From: Chryseobacterium sp.
GTDB taxonomy: Bacteria; Bacteroidota; Bacteroidia; Flavobacteriales; Weeksellaceae
Length of the DNA: 17,453 bases
Assembly (NCBI GenBank): GCA_030146295.1
Contig: JASLCD010000403.1
Coordinates: forward strand, 1-17,453
Direction: 5' to 3'
Of this stretch, positions 6,193 to 14,224 are shown in pieces. How positions within the stretch are numbered: the stretch's first letter is position 1; each line of letters opens with the position of its first letter. A model generated the notes under the pieces. That model ran no database searches. It worked only from the letters and a program-made list of their open reading frames with translations, and was not told the DNA's origin. A program made the position numbers and the translations under genes.

Positions 6193-7605
6193 ATGCAAAA
6201 AAAACTGAAACTATGGGACGCCATTATGCTGGTGATGGGTTCTATGATCGGAAGCGGTATCTTTATCGTAAGCGCGGATATGATGCGAAACCTGGGATCG
6301 GGTTTCTGGCTGATTGCAGTATGGGTTATTACCGGAGTGATGACCGTTGCAGCAGCAATAAGCTATGGAGAGCTGTCTGCACTGTTTCCGAAAGCTGGCG
6401 GACAATATACTTATCTGAAAGAGATTTTCGGTAAAAGAATGGGATTCCTGTATGGCTGGGGACTGTTTACCGTCATCCAAACCGGAACGATTGCCGCAGT
6501 GGCAATGGCTTTTGGTAAATTTACAGCCTATCTGATCCCGTCACTCAATGATGCTGCCCCGATTTTTCAAAGTGGAGAATTTAAAATCACCTGGATACAG
6601 ATTCTGGCAATTGCAGTTATCATTTTACTTACCTATATCAACACCAGAGGAGTTGAGAGCGGTAAAATGCTTCAGAACATCTTCACGGGTTCCAAAATCA
6701 TTGCTTTATTAGGCTTAATTGCCGCAGGGTTTATATTGGTAGATATTTCTCATCTATCAGAAAATTTCAGCTGGGGAACCGATTCTTTTAGTAATCTTAA
6801 AAAAGATCTGAGTGGTAATTTCCTTAAAGAAGGTTGGGAACCGATTGGAGGAATGACTTTGCTGGGAGGAATTGCAGCTGCAATGGTAGGTTCTGTTTTC
6901 AGCTCTGTTGCCTGGGAAAGTGTAACATTTGTTTCCGGTGAAATCGACAATCCTAAAAAAAATGTAGTAAAATCGATGATTTACGGTACCTCTGCAGTAA
7001 TGATTCTTTATATAGCCGTAAACTATGTATACCTTAATGCTCTGGACAGAGACGGAATTGCTTTTGCAGCTAATGACAGGGTAGCAGTGGCAGCTTCCCA
7101 GAATATTTTTGGAAGTGCAGGCACCATTATCATCGCTTTATTGGTTATGATCTCTACATTTGGTTGCAATAACGGATTGATTCTGGCAGGAGCGAGAGTT
7201 TTTCAGACCATGGCAAAAGACGGAATGTTCTTTAAATCGGCAGTTAAAAACAATACAAATGAAGTTCCTGAAAATGCTTTATGGATGCAGGGTGTATGGG
7301 CCTCAATCTTATGTCTGAGCGGGCAGTACGGGAATTTATTGGATATGATCTCTTTCGTGATTGTTCTGTTTTATATGATTACGGTTTTTGGAGTTATTTA
7401 TTTAAGAATAAAGCAGCCGGAGCTGGAAAGACCTTATAAAACATGGCTTTATCCGGTAACACCTGTTATTTACCTTATCATAGGAACGTGTTTCTGTATT
7501 TTACTGTTAATTTACAAACAGCAATATACATGGCCGGGCTTTGTACTGGTATTGCTGGGACTTCCTGTGTATTACTTTATCAACCGAAAAAAGGCAGATG
7601 CTTAA
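6193..7605 (+). CDS. APC-superfamily amino acid permease
   Basis: A 470-aa inner-membrane transporter with about 12 hydrophobic segments. The N terminus carries the APC hallmark G-S-M-I-G-S-G-I-F in TM1 (the unwound substrate-binding helix), followed by S-Y-G-E-L-S-A-L-F-P-K-A-G-G-Q-Y-T-Y-L. Later comes A-W-E-S-V-T-F-V-S-G-E-I-D-N-P-K-K-N, typical of the LAT/SteT-like branch, which exchanges or imports neutral amino acids. Substrate cannot be read from sequence. TTG at 6187 is in frame two codons upstream, but the ATG at 6193 fits the promoter spacing and is preferred. A hairpin terminator follows 25 bp after the stop, so it is a single-gene unit. Confidence 0.9.
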   Translation: MQKKLKLWDAIMLVMGSMIGSGIFIVSADMMRNLGSGFWLIAVWVITGVMTVAAAISYGELSALFPKAGGQYTYLKEIFGKRMGFLYGWGLFTVIQTGTIAAVAMAFGKFTAYLIPSLNDAAPIFQSGEFKITWIQILAIAVIILLTYINTRGVESGKMLQNIFTGSKIIALLGLIAAGFILVDISHLSENFSWGTDSFSNLKKDLSGNFLKEGWEPIGGMTLLGGIAAAMVGSVFSSVAWESVTFVSGEIDNPKKNVVKSMIYGTSAVMILYIAVNYVYLNALDRDGIAFAANDRVAVAASQNIFGSAGTIIIALLVMISTFGCNNGLILAGARVFQTMAKDGMFFKSAVKNNTNEVPENALWMQGVWASILCLSGQYGNLLDMISFVIVLFYMITVFGVIYLRIKQPELERPYKTWLYPVTPVIYLIIGTCFCILLLIYKQQYTWPGFVLVLLGLPVYYFINRKKADA

Positions 7606-7630
7606 ATAAAATAAAAGATATAATAGATTC

Positions 7631-7665
7631 AGGGCTTTCAATTCAGGTTGGAGGCCCTTCTTTTT
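7631..7665 (+). terminator. Rho-independent terminator after the permease
   Basis: AGGGCTTTCAA (7631-7641) pairs with TTGGAGGCCCT (7648-7658) with two wobbles around TTCAGG, followed by TCTTTTT. It separates the permease from tssE. Confidence 0.8.
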
Positions 7666-7765
7666 GAATAATATTTTAATGTATTGTAACAATTATTTGG
7701 TGAAAATGCGTATTTTGGTATTCCGTTTTTAAATAGGCGGGACCATGAAGTAAAAACTATAAGTT

Positions 7766-8206
7766 ATGGATACACCAAATTACAGAATGCCTTTCGTACC
7801 GTCTACTTTAATGACCGAAGGCGGAAGTATCGATACCTGCGATATGGGGGAAAGTATTGCTCACAATATTATGCTGCTGATCACCACCAAAAAAGGAGAG
7901 AACAGATATGATGAAAACTATGGAAACGATGTCTGGAACCTTGAATTCGATAACGGAGTAACAAGTGCCATCTGGGAAAATGTTTTTGTTAAAAGCTTAA
8001 GGAGACAGATTCAGGAATATGAACCAAGAATTGTAAGCCCGCAGATCGATGCTCATATACAGTTTGTAGAGCACAGCTACGATACTAAAGAACACACCGA
8101 AATTAAAAAGAAAGTAAGAATTGCCATCAATGCCAAAATGGAAGAAACAGGAGAACGTTTCAGTTTTTCAACCGAATTGTTTCTAAGCCCGATGTCTATT
8201 GATTAA
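7766..8206 (+). CDS. tssE: T6SS baseplate protein TssE (GPW/gp25 family), subtype iii
   Basis: A 146-aa protein of the phage T4 gp25-like family. The core I-A-H-N-I-M-L-L-I-T-T-K-K-G-E-N-R-Y-D-E-N-Y-G, followed by V-W and later V-K-S-L-R-R-Q-I, is the conserved gp25 pattern, in which the E-N-R residues hold the sheath at the baseplate. TssE joins the baseplate wedge to the TssB/TssC contractile sheath in the cytoplasm. Its pairing with tssF 24 bp downstream supports a type VI secretion role over a tailocin or phage origin. No tssG, tssK, sheath, Hcp, VgrG or ClpV gene is in the window. The promoter is not clear: TATTTTGG (7711-7718) is one base from the consensus. The ATG at 7766 is the first usable start. 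Confidence 0.83.
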   Translation: MDTPNYRMPFVPSTLMTEGGSIDTCDMGESIAHNIMLLITTKKGENRYDENYGNDVWNLEFDNGVTSAIWENVFVKSLRRQIQEYEPRIVSPQIDAHIQFVEHSYDTKEHTEIKKKVRIAINAKMEETGERFSFSTELFLSPMSID

Positions 8207-8230
8207 TATTTTTAACAGCGAAAGAAAATT

Positions 8231-10114
8231 ATGAATTTAGATCAGAATATTTATTCCAAAGAATCTGTAAAAGCAAGAATGCTTCAGAATGCAACTAAAG
8301 TGTGGGGACTCAGAAGCCCGCAGTCTTTGGATCCTTTTGTAAAACTGCTGATAGACGCATTCAGTACAGAAGTTTTTAAAGCGAATAACGAAATACAGAC
8401 GGTGAATGCCCGTATATTGGAAAAACTGGCAAAGCTTCTTACCCCGTCTATCTATACACACCCAATCCCGGCGCATTCCGTAGCGTTTACACAGCCGTAT
8501 GATTCTTCGGAAGTTTTATTGGAACACACAGAGTTTTTCTTCCGCAAGCAAATGACTTCCACTGTAAAGTCGGAATCCGACAAGCAGCTGAATATCCCTT
8601 TTACTCCGGTAGGAAATGTAAGAATCAATAAAGTTCACACCTCTGTTATGTTTGTAGGGAATACCTGCTACAGTATAGATGACAGATTTAATAAAATTCC
8701 TATTGCAAGATTTCAGGGAAGACCCGAAGATTACAGAAAAATAACAATAGGAGTAGATGTCAGCAAGTATATAAGTGAAAACTTCCCTAAGTACCTGAGC
8801 ATATTCTGCTCCAATCCGGCATTTGAACACCTTGATTTTGTTTATAAACTATTGCCGTACATTTCCGTGTCCAGCAATGGCAATCCTTTATTTGTAAGAG
8901 AAGGATTAAGTTATCTTACAGAAAGCCATGCTGACGGATATGAACAGATGTTCAAAGAGCAGTCCATCAGAAATAAGGTGATTAACGATATTAAAAGCAT
9001 TTACCGCCATAAATTCATTGAAGTAACAGGAATTTCTCAAAGTCTGTTCTCAGAACCCGGACAGCTTCCTCAGAATCTTGATTTCTTATCAGGAAAAGAA
9101 GAAATTACAAAATTCCTGGATAATAAAAGTTTCTTGTGGCTTACTTTTGAATTTCCGCCACAGTTTTCTGCAGAGATTCTAGACAACTTCTCGTTTGTAC
9201 TGAATGCTTTTCCAATCTACAACAGAGGCTGGAAAAAAACTGAATACAGCCTTGATATCATGGGAAATAATATTCCTTTGGTAACAGACGAAGGTGAACA
9301 CTTCCTTTATGTAGATGAGGTACAGGACGGTGACGGAAGAAAGTACACAGAAATACCTTTTACACCGGCCGATGACCTTAAGAAAGGTTTATATACCGTA
9401 AGGAAGGGTGGAATGGAGCGCTTCACAAGCAGAAATGCTGTTGATATGATAGCCAACGTTCTGGAGCTTACAAGAGACGAAATTGCAGCCTTTTCTCTTT
9501 TGAACAGAGACAATGTAAAAGGAGTTCTCAGCGAAATGTCCGATAAGATGAAAACCATGGTGCAGAAGGTAAACAATGCCAAAAGGAATATCAGACAGGA
9601 ACTGAATTATGTTATTATGGAACCGGTAGAAAAAACCGACCATACTTATGCCTCTTTCTGGGTTACCCATTGTACTTTGGCCAATCATATGAGACCAGGA
9701 ACCGAACTATCCAATCAGTTGAAGTCGCAAACGGTTGTATTGCTTACCGAAACATTGGGTGGAGCCGAAGAACAGAAAGGAACAGACAGTATTCAAGCCT
9801 ATAAATATGCACTTACGACAAGAGATAAAATCATTTCTTTGGAAGACGTGAAAAACTATTGCCGTATGATCCTGAAAGATGAGGTAAGAGAAGTAAGAGT
9901 AAGAAGGGGAACCATGATCAGCAATAAACCTAAAGAAGGCTTTGTAAGAACTGTTGAAGTAGAAATTATTCCGCAGAACTATTCTTTCTATGGAAGAGCC
10001 TACTGGGAAAACATGGCCAATATTATCAGAAACCAGATTATTGTGAAAGCCATTGACGGAATTGAATACGTGGTAAGAATAAACAATGAAGACGCCGATT
10101 TCCAGGACATGTAA
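8231..10114 (+). CDS. tssF: T6SS baseplate protein TssF, subtype iii
   Basis: A 627-aa protein matching the TssF (VasA/ImpG) family as found in Bacteroidota T6SS. The N terminus (Y-S-K-E-S-V-K-A-R-M-L, then S-L-D-P-F-V-K-L-L-I-D-A-F, then I-L-E-K-L-A-K-L-L-T-P) is the typical TssF opening, comparable with T4 gp6. TssF dimers with TssG form the baseplate wedge around the VgrG hub. The length fits the family, and no internal stop or frameshift is seen. Spacing to tssE is 24 bp, so they are co-transcribed. A strong terminator follows, and the usual partner tssG is not next to it, which is odd for an operon whose products work as one complex. The ATG at 8231 matches the expected N terminus. Confidence 0.82.
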   Translation: MNLDQNIYSKESVKARMLQNATKVWGLRSPQSLDPFVKLLIDAFSTEVFKANNEIQTVNARILEKLAKLLTPSIYTHPIPAHSVAFTQPYDSSEVLLEHTEFFFRKQMTSTVKSESDKQLNIPFTPVGNVRINKVHTSVMFVGNTCYSIDDRFNKIPIARFQGRPEDYRKITIGVDVSKYISENFPKYLSIFCSNPAFEHLDFVYKLLPYISVSSNGNPLFVREGLSYLTESHADGYEQMFKEQSIRNKVINDIKSIYRHKFIEVTGISQSLFSEPGQLPQNLDFLSGKEEITKFLDNKSFLWLTFEFPPQFSAEILDNFSFVLNAFPIYNRGWKKTEYSLDIMGNNIPLVTDEGEHFLYVDEVQDGDGRKYTEIPFTPADDLKKGLYTVRKGGMERFTSRNAVDMIANVLELTRDEIAAFSLLNRDNVKGVLSEMSDKMKTMVQKVNNAKRNIRQELNYVIMEPVEKTDHTYASFWVTHCTLANHMRPGTELSNQLKSQTVVLLTETLGGAEEQKGTDSIQAYKYALTTRDKIISLEDVKNYCRMILKDEVREVRVRRGTMISNKPKEGFVRTVEVEIIPQNYSFYGRAYWENMANIIRNQIIVKAIDGIEYVVRINNEDADFQDM

Positions 10115-10147
10115 ATCTTACAGGAAATTAAAATCAGTTTAAAATAT

Positions 10148-10175
10148 AAATGCCGTTATTAATACGGCATTTTTT
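10148..10175 (+). terminator. Rho-independent terminator after tssF
   Basis: AAATGCCGT (10148-10156) and ACGGCATTT (10164-10172) pair perfectly around TATTAAT, and T residues follow. It ends the tssE-tssF unit. Confidence 0.82.
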
Positions 10176-10216
10176 ATTTTGTTGAATTGAAAAATCTGCG
10201 TGAACCAAAGTATTCC

Positions 10217-10299
10217 ATAGGAACGGGCTTTAACCCGTTTAACAAAAAGAATATATTCATTAGGTTTTAGCCAAAACCTATGTTATCACCCCATAACAT
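10217..10299. repeat. REP-like element: three successive hairpins upstream of uvrA
   Basis: AACGGG/CCCGTT around CTTTAA (10222-10239), TAGGTTTT/AAAACCTA around AGCC (10261-10280) and ATGTTAT/ATAACAT around CACCCC (10280-10299). The first two share sequence with the short element at 5507-5538, so this is a dispersed repeat. None has a T tract, so they are not typical terminators. Confidence 0.6.
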
Positions 10300-10372
10300 T
10301 ACTGTACAAATAGATAAACCCGCTATGAAATTTTTATACATTTTATATTCAGAAAAAGTCTATAAAATTTCG

Positions 10373-10380
10373 TATTTTTG
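10373..10380 (+). promoter_or_regulatory. -7 box for uvrA
   Basis: TATTTTTG matches TAnnTTTG; TTC at 10348-10350 is a weak -33 candidate with 22-bp spacing. The inferred leader is about 30 nt to the ATG at 10416. No SOS box type could be recognised. Confidence 0.45.
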
Positions 10381-10415
10381 CACGTTGTGATTTTCAGGCA
10401 AAGTCACTCCGAATT

Positions 10416-13247
10416 ATGAGCAAATCAACAGAATATATAGAAGTTTACGGAGCACGTGAACACAACCTTAAAAATATTAATGTTAAAATTCCGCGCAACG
10501 AATTGGTCGTTATTACGGGCCTTTCCGGAAGTGGAAAATCCTCATTGGCTTTTGATACCATTTTTGCAGAAGGCCAGCGTCGTTATATCGAAACATTCTC
10601 TGCCTATGCCCGTCAGTTTCTGGGAGGATTGGAACGTCCCGATGTAGATAAAATCGAAGGGCTTTCACCCGTTATTGCCATCGAGCAGAAAACAACCAAC
10701 AAAAACCCCCGTTCTACCGTAGGAACTGTAACAGAGCTCTACGATTTTCTTCGTCTTTTATATGCAAGAGTTTCGGATGCATACTCTTTGTCTACCGGAC
10801 AAAAGCTGGTGAGCTATACCGAAGATCAGATCCTGGAAACCATCAAAGAAAACTATAAAAAAGAAAAGATTATGCTTTTAGCGCCAGTAGTGCGTTCCAG
10901 AAAAGGGCATTATCATGAACTCTTTGTTCAGATGGCTAAAAAAGGCTACGGACAGGCAAGGATTGATGGTGAATTGCAGGATATTGAATACGATCTAAAA
11001 CTTGACCGTTACAAAACCCATGATATTGATATCGTTATCGACCGATGGATTATCGGGGAGAATGCCTCAGAAAGCAGAATGGAGAAATCATTGCGTACCG
11101 CAATGGAAATGGGGGAAGGGATTATCGGAATTCAGAAACTCGGAAGTAAAGACATCGAATACTTTTCCAAAAACCTGATGGATGCGGAAACAGGACACTC
11201 TTTGGCACTGCCGGAACCTAATACTTTCTCCTTCAACTCACCAAAAGGGAGCTGCCCGAACTGTAAAGGATTGGGAACCATCAAAAAGATCAATACCGAT
11301 TATTTTATAGACAATGCTAAATTGTCAATCAATCAGGGGGGATTATTGCCATTGGAAGACATCAAATCCAACAAATGGATTCTTTCGCAGATCAAAAACA
11401 TTCTTGAGATCTTTGGATTGGGATTAACAACACCGTTGAAGGACATTCCTGAAGAAGCTTTAGGTTATATCTACAACGGATGTCATAAGGAATTCAATAA
11501 AGATCTGAAATACGCAGGAATTACCAAGAAGATAAAAATTGGTTTTGACGGTCTGATTGCTTTCATGGAGGAAATCATTGATGAAAAAGAATCTTATGAA
11601 GCTATTTTACTGGAAAGACATTTCACCACGGAAGAAACCTGCCCGGAATGTCATGGGACACGCCTTCAGCCTTCAAGCTTAAGTTTTAAAATTGATGGGA
11701 AAAATATTGCTGAGGTTAATGGATTAAGCTTAGCCGATTTAAAAGATTGGTTAGCCGACGTTAAAGATAAGTTTTCAGAAAAAAATAAAATCATTGCTCA
11801 TGAAATCTTAAAAGAAATTGAAACCAGGCTTCAGTTTTTGCTGGATGTAGGATTAGATTATTTAAGTTTGAGCAGAAGTTCAAAAACCCTTTCAGGAGGG
11901 GAATCACAGAGAATCCGTCTGGCAACACAGATCGGGTCTCAATTGGTCAATGTCTTGTATATTCTTGATGAGCCGAGTATAGGACTTCACCAGAGAGATA
12001 ATGAAAGACTGATCCATTCCCTGAAAAACCTGAGAGATATCGGAAACTCTGTATTGGTGGTGGAGCATGATAAAGACATGATTATGGAAGCCGATGAGGT
12101 ATTGGATATTGGTCCGAGAGCCGGAAAATTCGGCGGAGAGATTCTTTGGCAGGGAAAACCAAAAGATCTGCTGAAGGCAGATACCATTACCGCTCAATAC
12201 ATCAATGGAAAAAGAAAAATTGCAATTCCTGCAGAAAGAAGAGTGGGAAGCGGTAAAAATATTGTTTTAAAAGGAGCTACAGGAAACAACCTTAAAAATG
12301 TAACCCTGGATGTTCCCCTTGGAAAACTGGTCGTAGTAACCGGAATTTCAGGAAGTGGAAAATCTTCTTTGATCAACGGAACATTATATCCGATCCTGAA
12401 CAAACATTTTTACAGAGCAGTTCAGGAACCTTTGCCTTACAAAAAGATTGAAGGATTAGAGAATATTGATAAAATTGTAGACGTAGACCAGACGCCAATC
12501 GGAAGAACACCACGTTCTAATCCTGCTACCTATACAGGAATGTTTACCGATATCAGAAACCTTTTTGCTGAACTTCCGGAAAGTAAGATCCGTGGTTATA
12601 AACCGGGAAGATTCTCTTTCAACGTCAAAGGCGGAAGATGCGAAACCTGTCAGGGTGGTGGATTGAAAGTAATCGAAATGAATTTCCTTCCGGATGTATA
12701 CGTTCATTGTGAAACATGTAACGGAAAACGTTTCAACAGAGAAACCCTGGAAGTACGTTACAAAGGAAAATCGATCTCTGATGTTCTGGATATGACCATT
12801 GATGAAGCAGTAGATTTCTTCCAGCCGATTCCTAAGATTTTTGCCAAAGTAAAAACACTGCAGGATGTAGGATTAGGATACATTACCCTGGGACAGCAGT
12901 CAACAACCCTTTCAGGAGGTGAAGCGCAGCGTATTAAGTTAGCGACCGAATTGGCAAAAAGACAAACCGGAAACACTCTTTATATCCTTGATGAACCTAC
13001 CACAGGACTTCATTTTGAAGATGTAAAGATTTTAATGGATGCCATCAATCAATTGGTAGAACTTGGAAACTCATTCATCATCATCGAACATAATATGGAT
13101 GTCATCAAATTAGCAGACCATATCATCGATGTTGGACCGGAAGGAGGAAAACATGGCGGACAGATCGTTGCACAGGGTACTCCTGAAGAAATTGTGAAAT
13201 CTAAGAAGAGCCTGACTGGGAAGTTTTTGAAGAGGGAATTGGAGTAA
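10416..13247 (+). CDS. uvrA: Excinuclease ABC subunit A
   Basis: A 943-aa UvrA, the damage-sensing ATPase of nucleotide excision repair that loads UvrB at DNA lesions. Both ABC modules are complete: Walker A G-L-S-G-S-G-K-S at 35-42 and G-I-S-G-S-G-K-S at 643-650; signatures L-S-G-G-E-S-Q at 492-498 and L-S-G-G-E-A-Q at 832-838; Walker B L-Y-I-L-D-E-P twice. The C-terminal zinc module is intact (C742, C745, C765, C768). In the first half C280-x-x-C283 and C409-x-x-C412 are present, but the C-x-x-C that in E. coli lies at about 253-256 is replaced by L-M-D-A-E-T-G, so that zinc module lacks two ligands. Length equals the usual 940. It is a single-gene unit with its own promoter and terminator; uvrB and uvrC are not in the window. 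Confidence 0.97.
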   Translation: MSKSTEYIEVYGAREHNLKNINVKIPRNELVVITGLSGSGKSSLAFDTIFAEGQRRYIETFSAYARQFLGGLERPDVDKIEGLSPVIAIEQKTTNKNPRSTVGTVTELYDFLRLLYARVSDAYSLSTGQKLVSYTEDQILETIKENYKKEKIMLLAPVVRSRKGHYHELFVQMAKKGYGQARIDGELQDIEYDLKLDRYKTHDIDIVIDRWIIGENASESRMEKSLRTAMEMGEGIIGIQKLGSKDIEYFSKNLMDAETGHSLALPEPNTFSFNSPKGSCPNCKGLGTIKKINTDYFIDNAKLSINQGGLLPLEDIKSNKWILSQIKNILEIFGLGLTTPLKDIPEEALGYIYNGCHKEFNKDLKYAGITKKIKIGFDGLIAFMEEIIDEKESYEAILLERHFTTEETCPECHGTRLQPSSLSFKIDGKNIAEVNGLSLADLKDWLADVKDKFSEKNKIIAHEILKEIETRLQFLLDVGLDYLSLSRSSKTLSGGESQRIRLATQIGSQLVNVLYILDEPSIGLHQRDNERLIHSLKNLRDIGNSVLVVEHDKDMIMEADEVLDIGPRAGKFGGEILWQGKPKDLLKADTITAQYINGKRKIAIPAERRVGSGKNIVLKGATGNNLKNVTLDVPLGKLVVVTGISGSGKSSLINGTLYPILNKHFYRAVQEPLPYKKIEGLENIDKIVDVDQTPIGRTPRSNPATYTGMFTDIRNLFAELPESKIRGYKPGRFSFNVKGGRCETCQGGGLKVIEMNFLPDVYVHCETCNGKRFNRETLEVRYKGKSISDVLDMTIDEAVDFFQPIPKIFAKVKTLQDVGLGYITLGQQSTTLSGGEAQRIKLATELAKRQTGNTLYILDEPTTGLHFEDVKILMDAINQLVELGNSFIIIEHNMDVIKLADHIIDVGPEGGKHGGQIVAQGTPEEIVKSKKSLTGKFLKRELE

Positions 13248-13264
13248 GTATTTATGAAAATTAT

Positions 13265-13316
13265 CTAATACTTTCTAATTTCAAATGAATCTGAATGATT
13301 TCTATTAGAATATTAG
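13265..13316. repeat. Imperfect inverted repeat downstream of uvrA
   Basis: CTAATACTTTCTAAT (13265-13279) and ATTAGAATATTAG (13304-13316) are complementary apart from a 2-nt bulge, separated by 24 nt. It could form an AT-rich hairpin in the uvrA 3' region. No function is evident. Confidence 0.35.
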
Positions 13317-13347
13317 GATTTCTTAGAATAAAAAATGAAATAATATG

Positions 13348-13375
13348 GGCTAAACTTGAATAGTTTAGCCTTTTT
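13348..13375 (+). terminator. Rho-independent terminator after uvrA
   Basis: GGCTAAACT (13348-13356) and AGTTTAGCC (13362-13370) pair perfectly around TGAAT and are followed by five T. Confidence 0.85.
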
Positions 13376-13460
13376 CATGCTTAAAATTATCTCCCAATAT
13401 TAAATTTTCAATTATTTTTAAAATTTATTACACTGAAAATCAATTAATTATATTTTGATG

Positions 13461-13482
13461 TTAACTCAATGTTAACTCAATG
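13461..13482 (+). repeat. Tandem 11-bp direct repeat upstream of the TonB-C-like gene
   Basis: TTAACTCAATG occurs twice in direct succession (13461-13471 and 13472-13482). The 11-bp period is about one helical turn and the position, about 26-47 bp upstream of the -7 box at 13508, is typical for an activator or response-regulator site. Confidence 0.5.
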
Positions 13483-13507
13483 TAAAATTAATATGAATTA
13501 TTTTTAA

Positions 13508-13515
13508 TAACTTTG
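13508..13515 (+). promoter_or_regulatory. -7 box for the secreted TonB-C-like gene
   Basis: TAACTTTG matches TAnnTTTG. There is no TTG at -33, but the tandem TTAACTCAATG repeat lies just upstream, which would suit an activator-dependent promoter. The inferred leader to the ATG at 13565 is about 45 nt. Confidence 0.45.
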
Positions 13516-13564
13516 GTTAAGAGATACAAAAAAAGGTTAGTATAATATTTAAAACCAATTAGTT

Positions 13565-13969
13565 ATGAAAAATCGAATTCAAATATTATTTGCTTCACTT
13601 TTCGTTTGTGGATTTGCTGCCGTTTTGAACACTGCCAAAGCCCAAACTGCCAATCATAATACCATTGAGCCTATTCAGCTGAATAAGAGCGAGACTTTTA
13701 CAGATATAAGAAATAAACTGGAAGCCAATTTTGATCTTACCAATCCTGATTACAAACAGGGGACCGTAAATTCAGTGGTGAAATTTGATATTGCAAAAAA
13801 TGGAAAAATCGTAAATGTTCACTCTACAGGAGACTGCAAAACGGTAAGCAAGGAAATTGAAACAGTATTGAGCGACCTTGATTATAGAGTAGACCGTAAT
13901 AAACTGACTGATAACATGGTTGCTTACACTTACGTAATGCCTGTGACAGTAGAGATCCACAGCAGATAG
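13565..13969 (+). CDS. Secreted protein with TonB C-terminal-like domain
   Basis: A 134-aa protein with an N-terminal signal peptide ending A-K-A before Q27. The mature part contains V-V-K-F-D-I-A-K-N-G-K-I-V-N-V-H-S-T-G-D-C followed by a helix and V-L-S-D-L-D-Y-R-V-D, the strand-helix-strand pattern of the TonB C-terminal domain, which in Bacteroidota also occurs in short periplasmic proteins without the TonB membrane anchor and proline stretch. It therefore is not a full energy transducer. The role is unknown; related proteins are often named energy transducer TonB by similarity. A single Cys lies in the mature part. The gene has its own promoter, with a tandem repeat upstream, and is flanked by the uvrA terminator and the GG-leader peptide gene. 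Confidence 0.6.
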   Translation: MKNRIQILFASLFVCGFAAVLNTAKAQTANHNTIEPIQLNKSETFTDIRNKLEANFDLTNPDYKQGTVNSVVKFDIAKNGKIVNVHSTGDCKTVSKEIETVLSDLDYRVDRNKLTDNMVAYTYVMPVTVEIHSR

Positions 13970-14052
13970 TATTCATCACATATTATTCATAAAAGTGTGA
14001 ATAATGAAAACTTATTGGATCAAGTTGTAATAAAGAATCATCAGATAGATTT

Positions 14053-14060
14053 TAATTTTG
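14053..14060 (+). promoter_or_regulatory. -7 box for the GG-leader peptide gene
   Basis: TAATTTTG matches TAnnTTTG. The nearest TTG (14025-14027) gives a 25-bp spacing, slightly long. The inferred leader to the ATG at 14084 is about 18 nt. Confidence 0.45.
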
Positions 14061-14083
14061 TTCTACCATAAAATTAAAACTAT

Positions 14084-14218
14084 ATGAAAAATGTAAAGAA
14101 ACTGACGAAGTCAGATTTGAAGTCAGTGTACGGAGGAGAACCTAAAAAGTATTGTACGTTTTGCGAATGGGCAAACAAAGTAATTTGTAGTGATGTTCCA
14201 ATCGTTCAGTGTCCATAA
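14084..14218 (+). CDS. Bacteriocin-like GG-leader peptide, Cys-rich (44 aa)
   Basis: A 44-codon gene. Residues 1-18 (MKNVKKLTKSDLKSVYGG) form a double-glycine leader of the kind cleaved by C39-type peptidase ABC exporters: basic start, L-T-K-S-D-L-K-S-V, then G17-G18. The remaining 26 residues begin E-P-K-K-Y-C-T-F-C and carry four Cys (24, 27, 35, 43), plus Trp and Tyr. Such short peptides are frequent in Chryseobacterium genomes, where they are annotated as bacteriocin-like proteins; for most, activity and modification have not been shown. Here it stands alone with its own promoter and terminator, and no maturation enzyme, immunity protein or exporter is in the window, so processing would have to act in trans. 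The C-x-x-C pair and four Cys suggest disulfides, thioether cross-links or metal binding. Confidence 0.72.
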   Translation: MKNVKKLTKSDLKSVYGGEPKKYCTFCEWANKVICSDVPIVQCP

Positions 14219-14224
14219 AAAATT

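Noticed and set aside
7684..7718. Promoter for tssE (TTG at 7684-7686 and TATTTTGG at 7711-7718)
   Set aside because: The -7 box has a mismatch at a key base and the spacing of 24 is slightly long; too weak to list as a feature.
13982..14005. Hairpin ATTATTCA/TGAATAAT as terminator of the TonB-C-like gene
   Set aside because: AT-only apart from one pair and with no T tract after it on either strand, so not convincing as a terminator.
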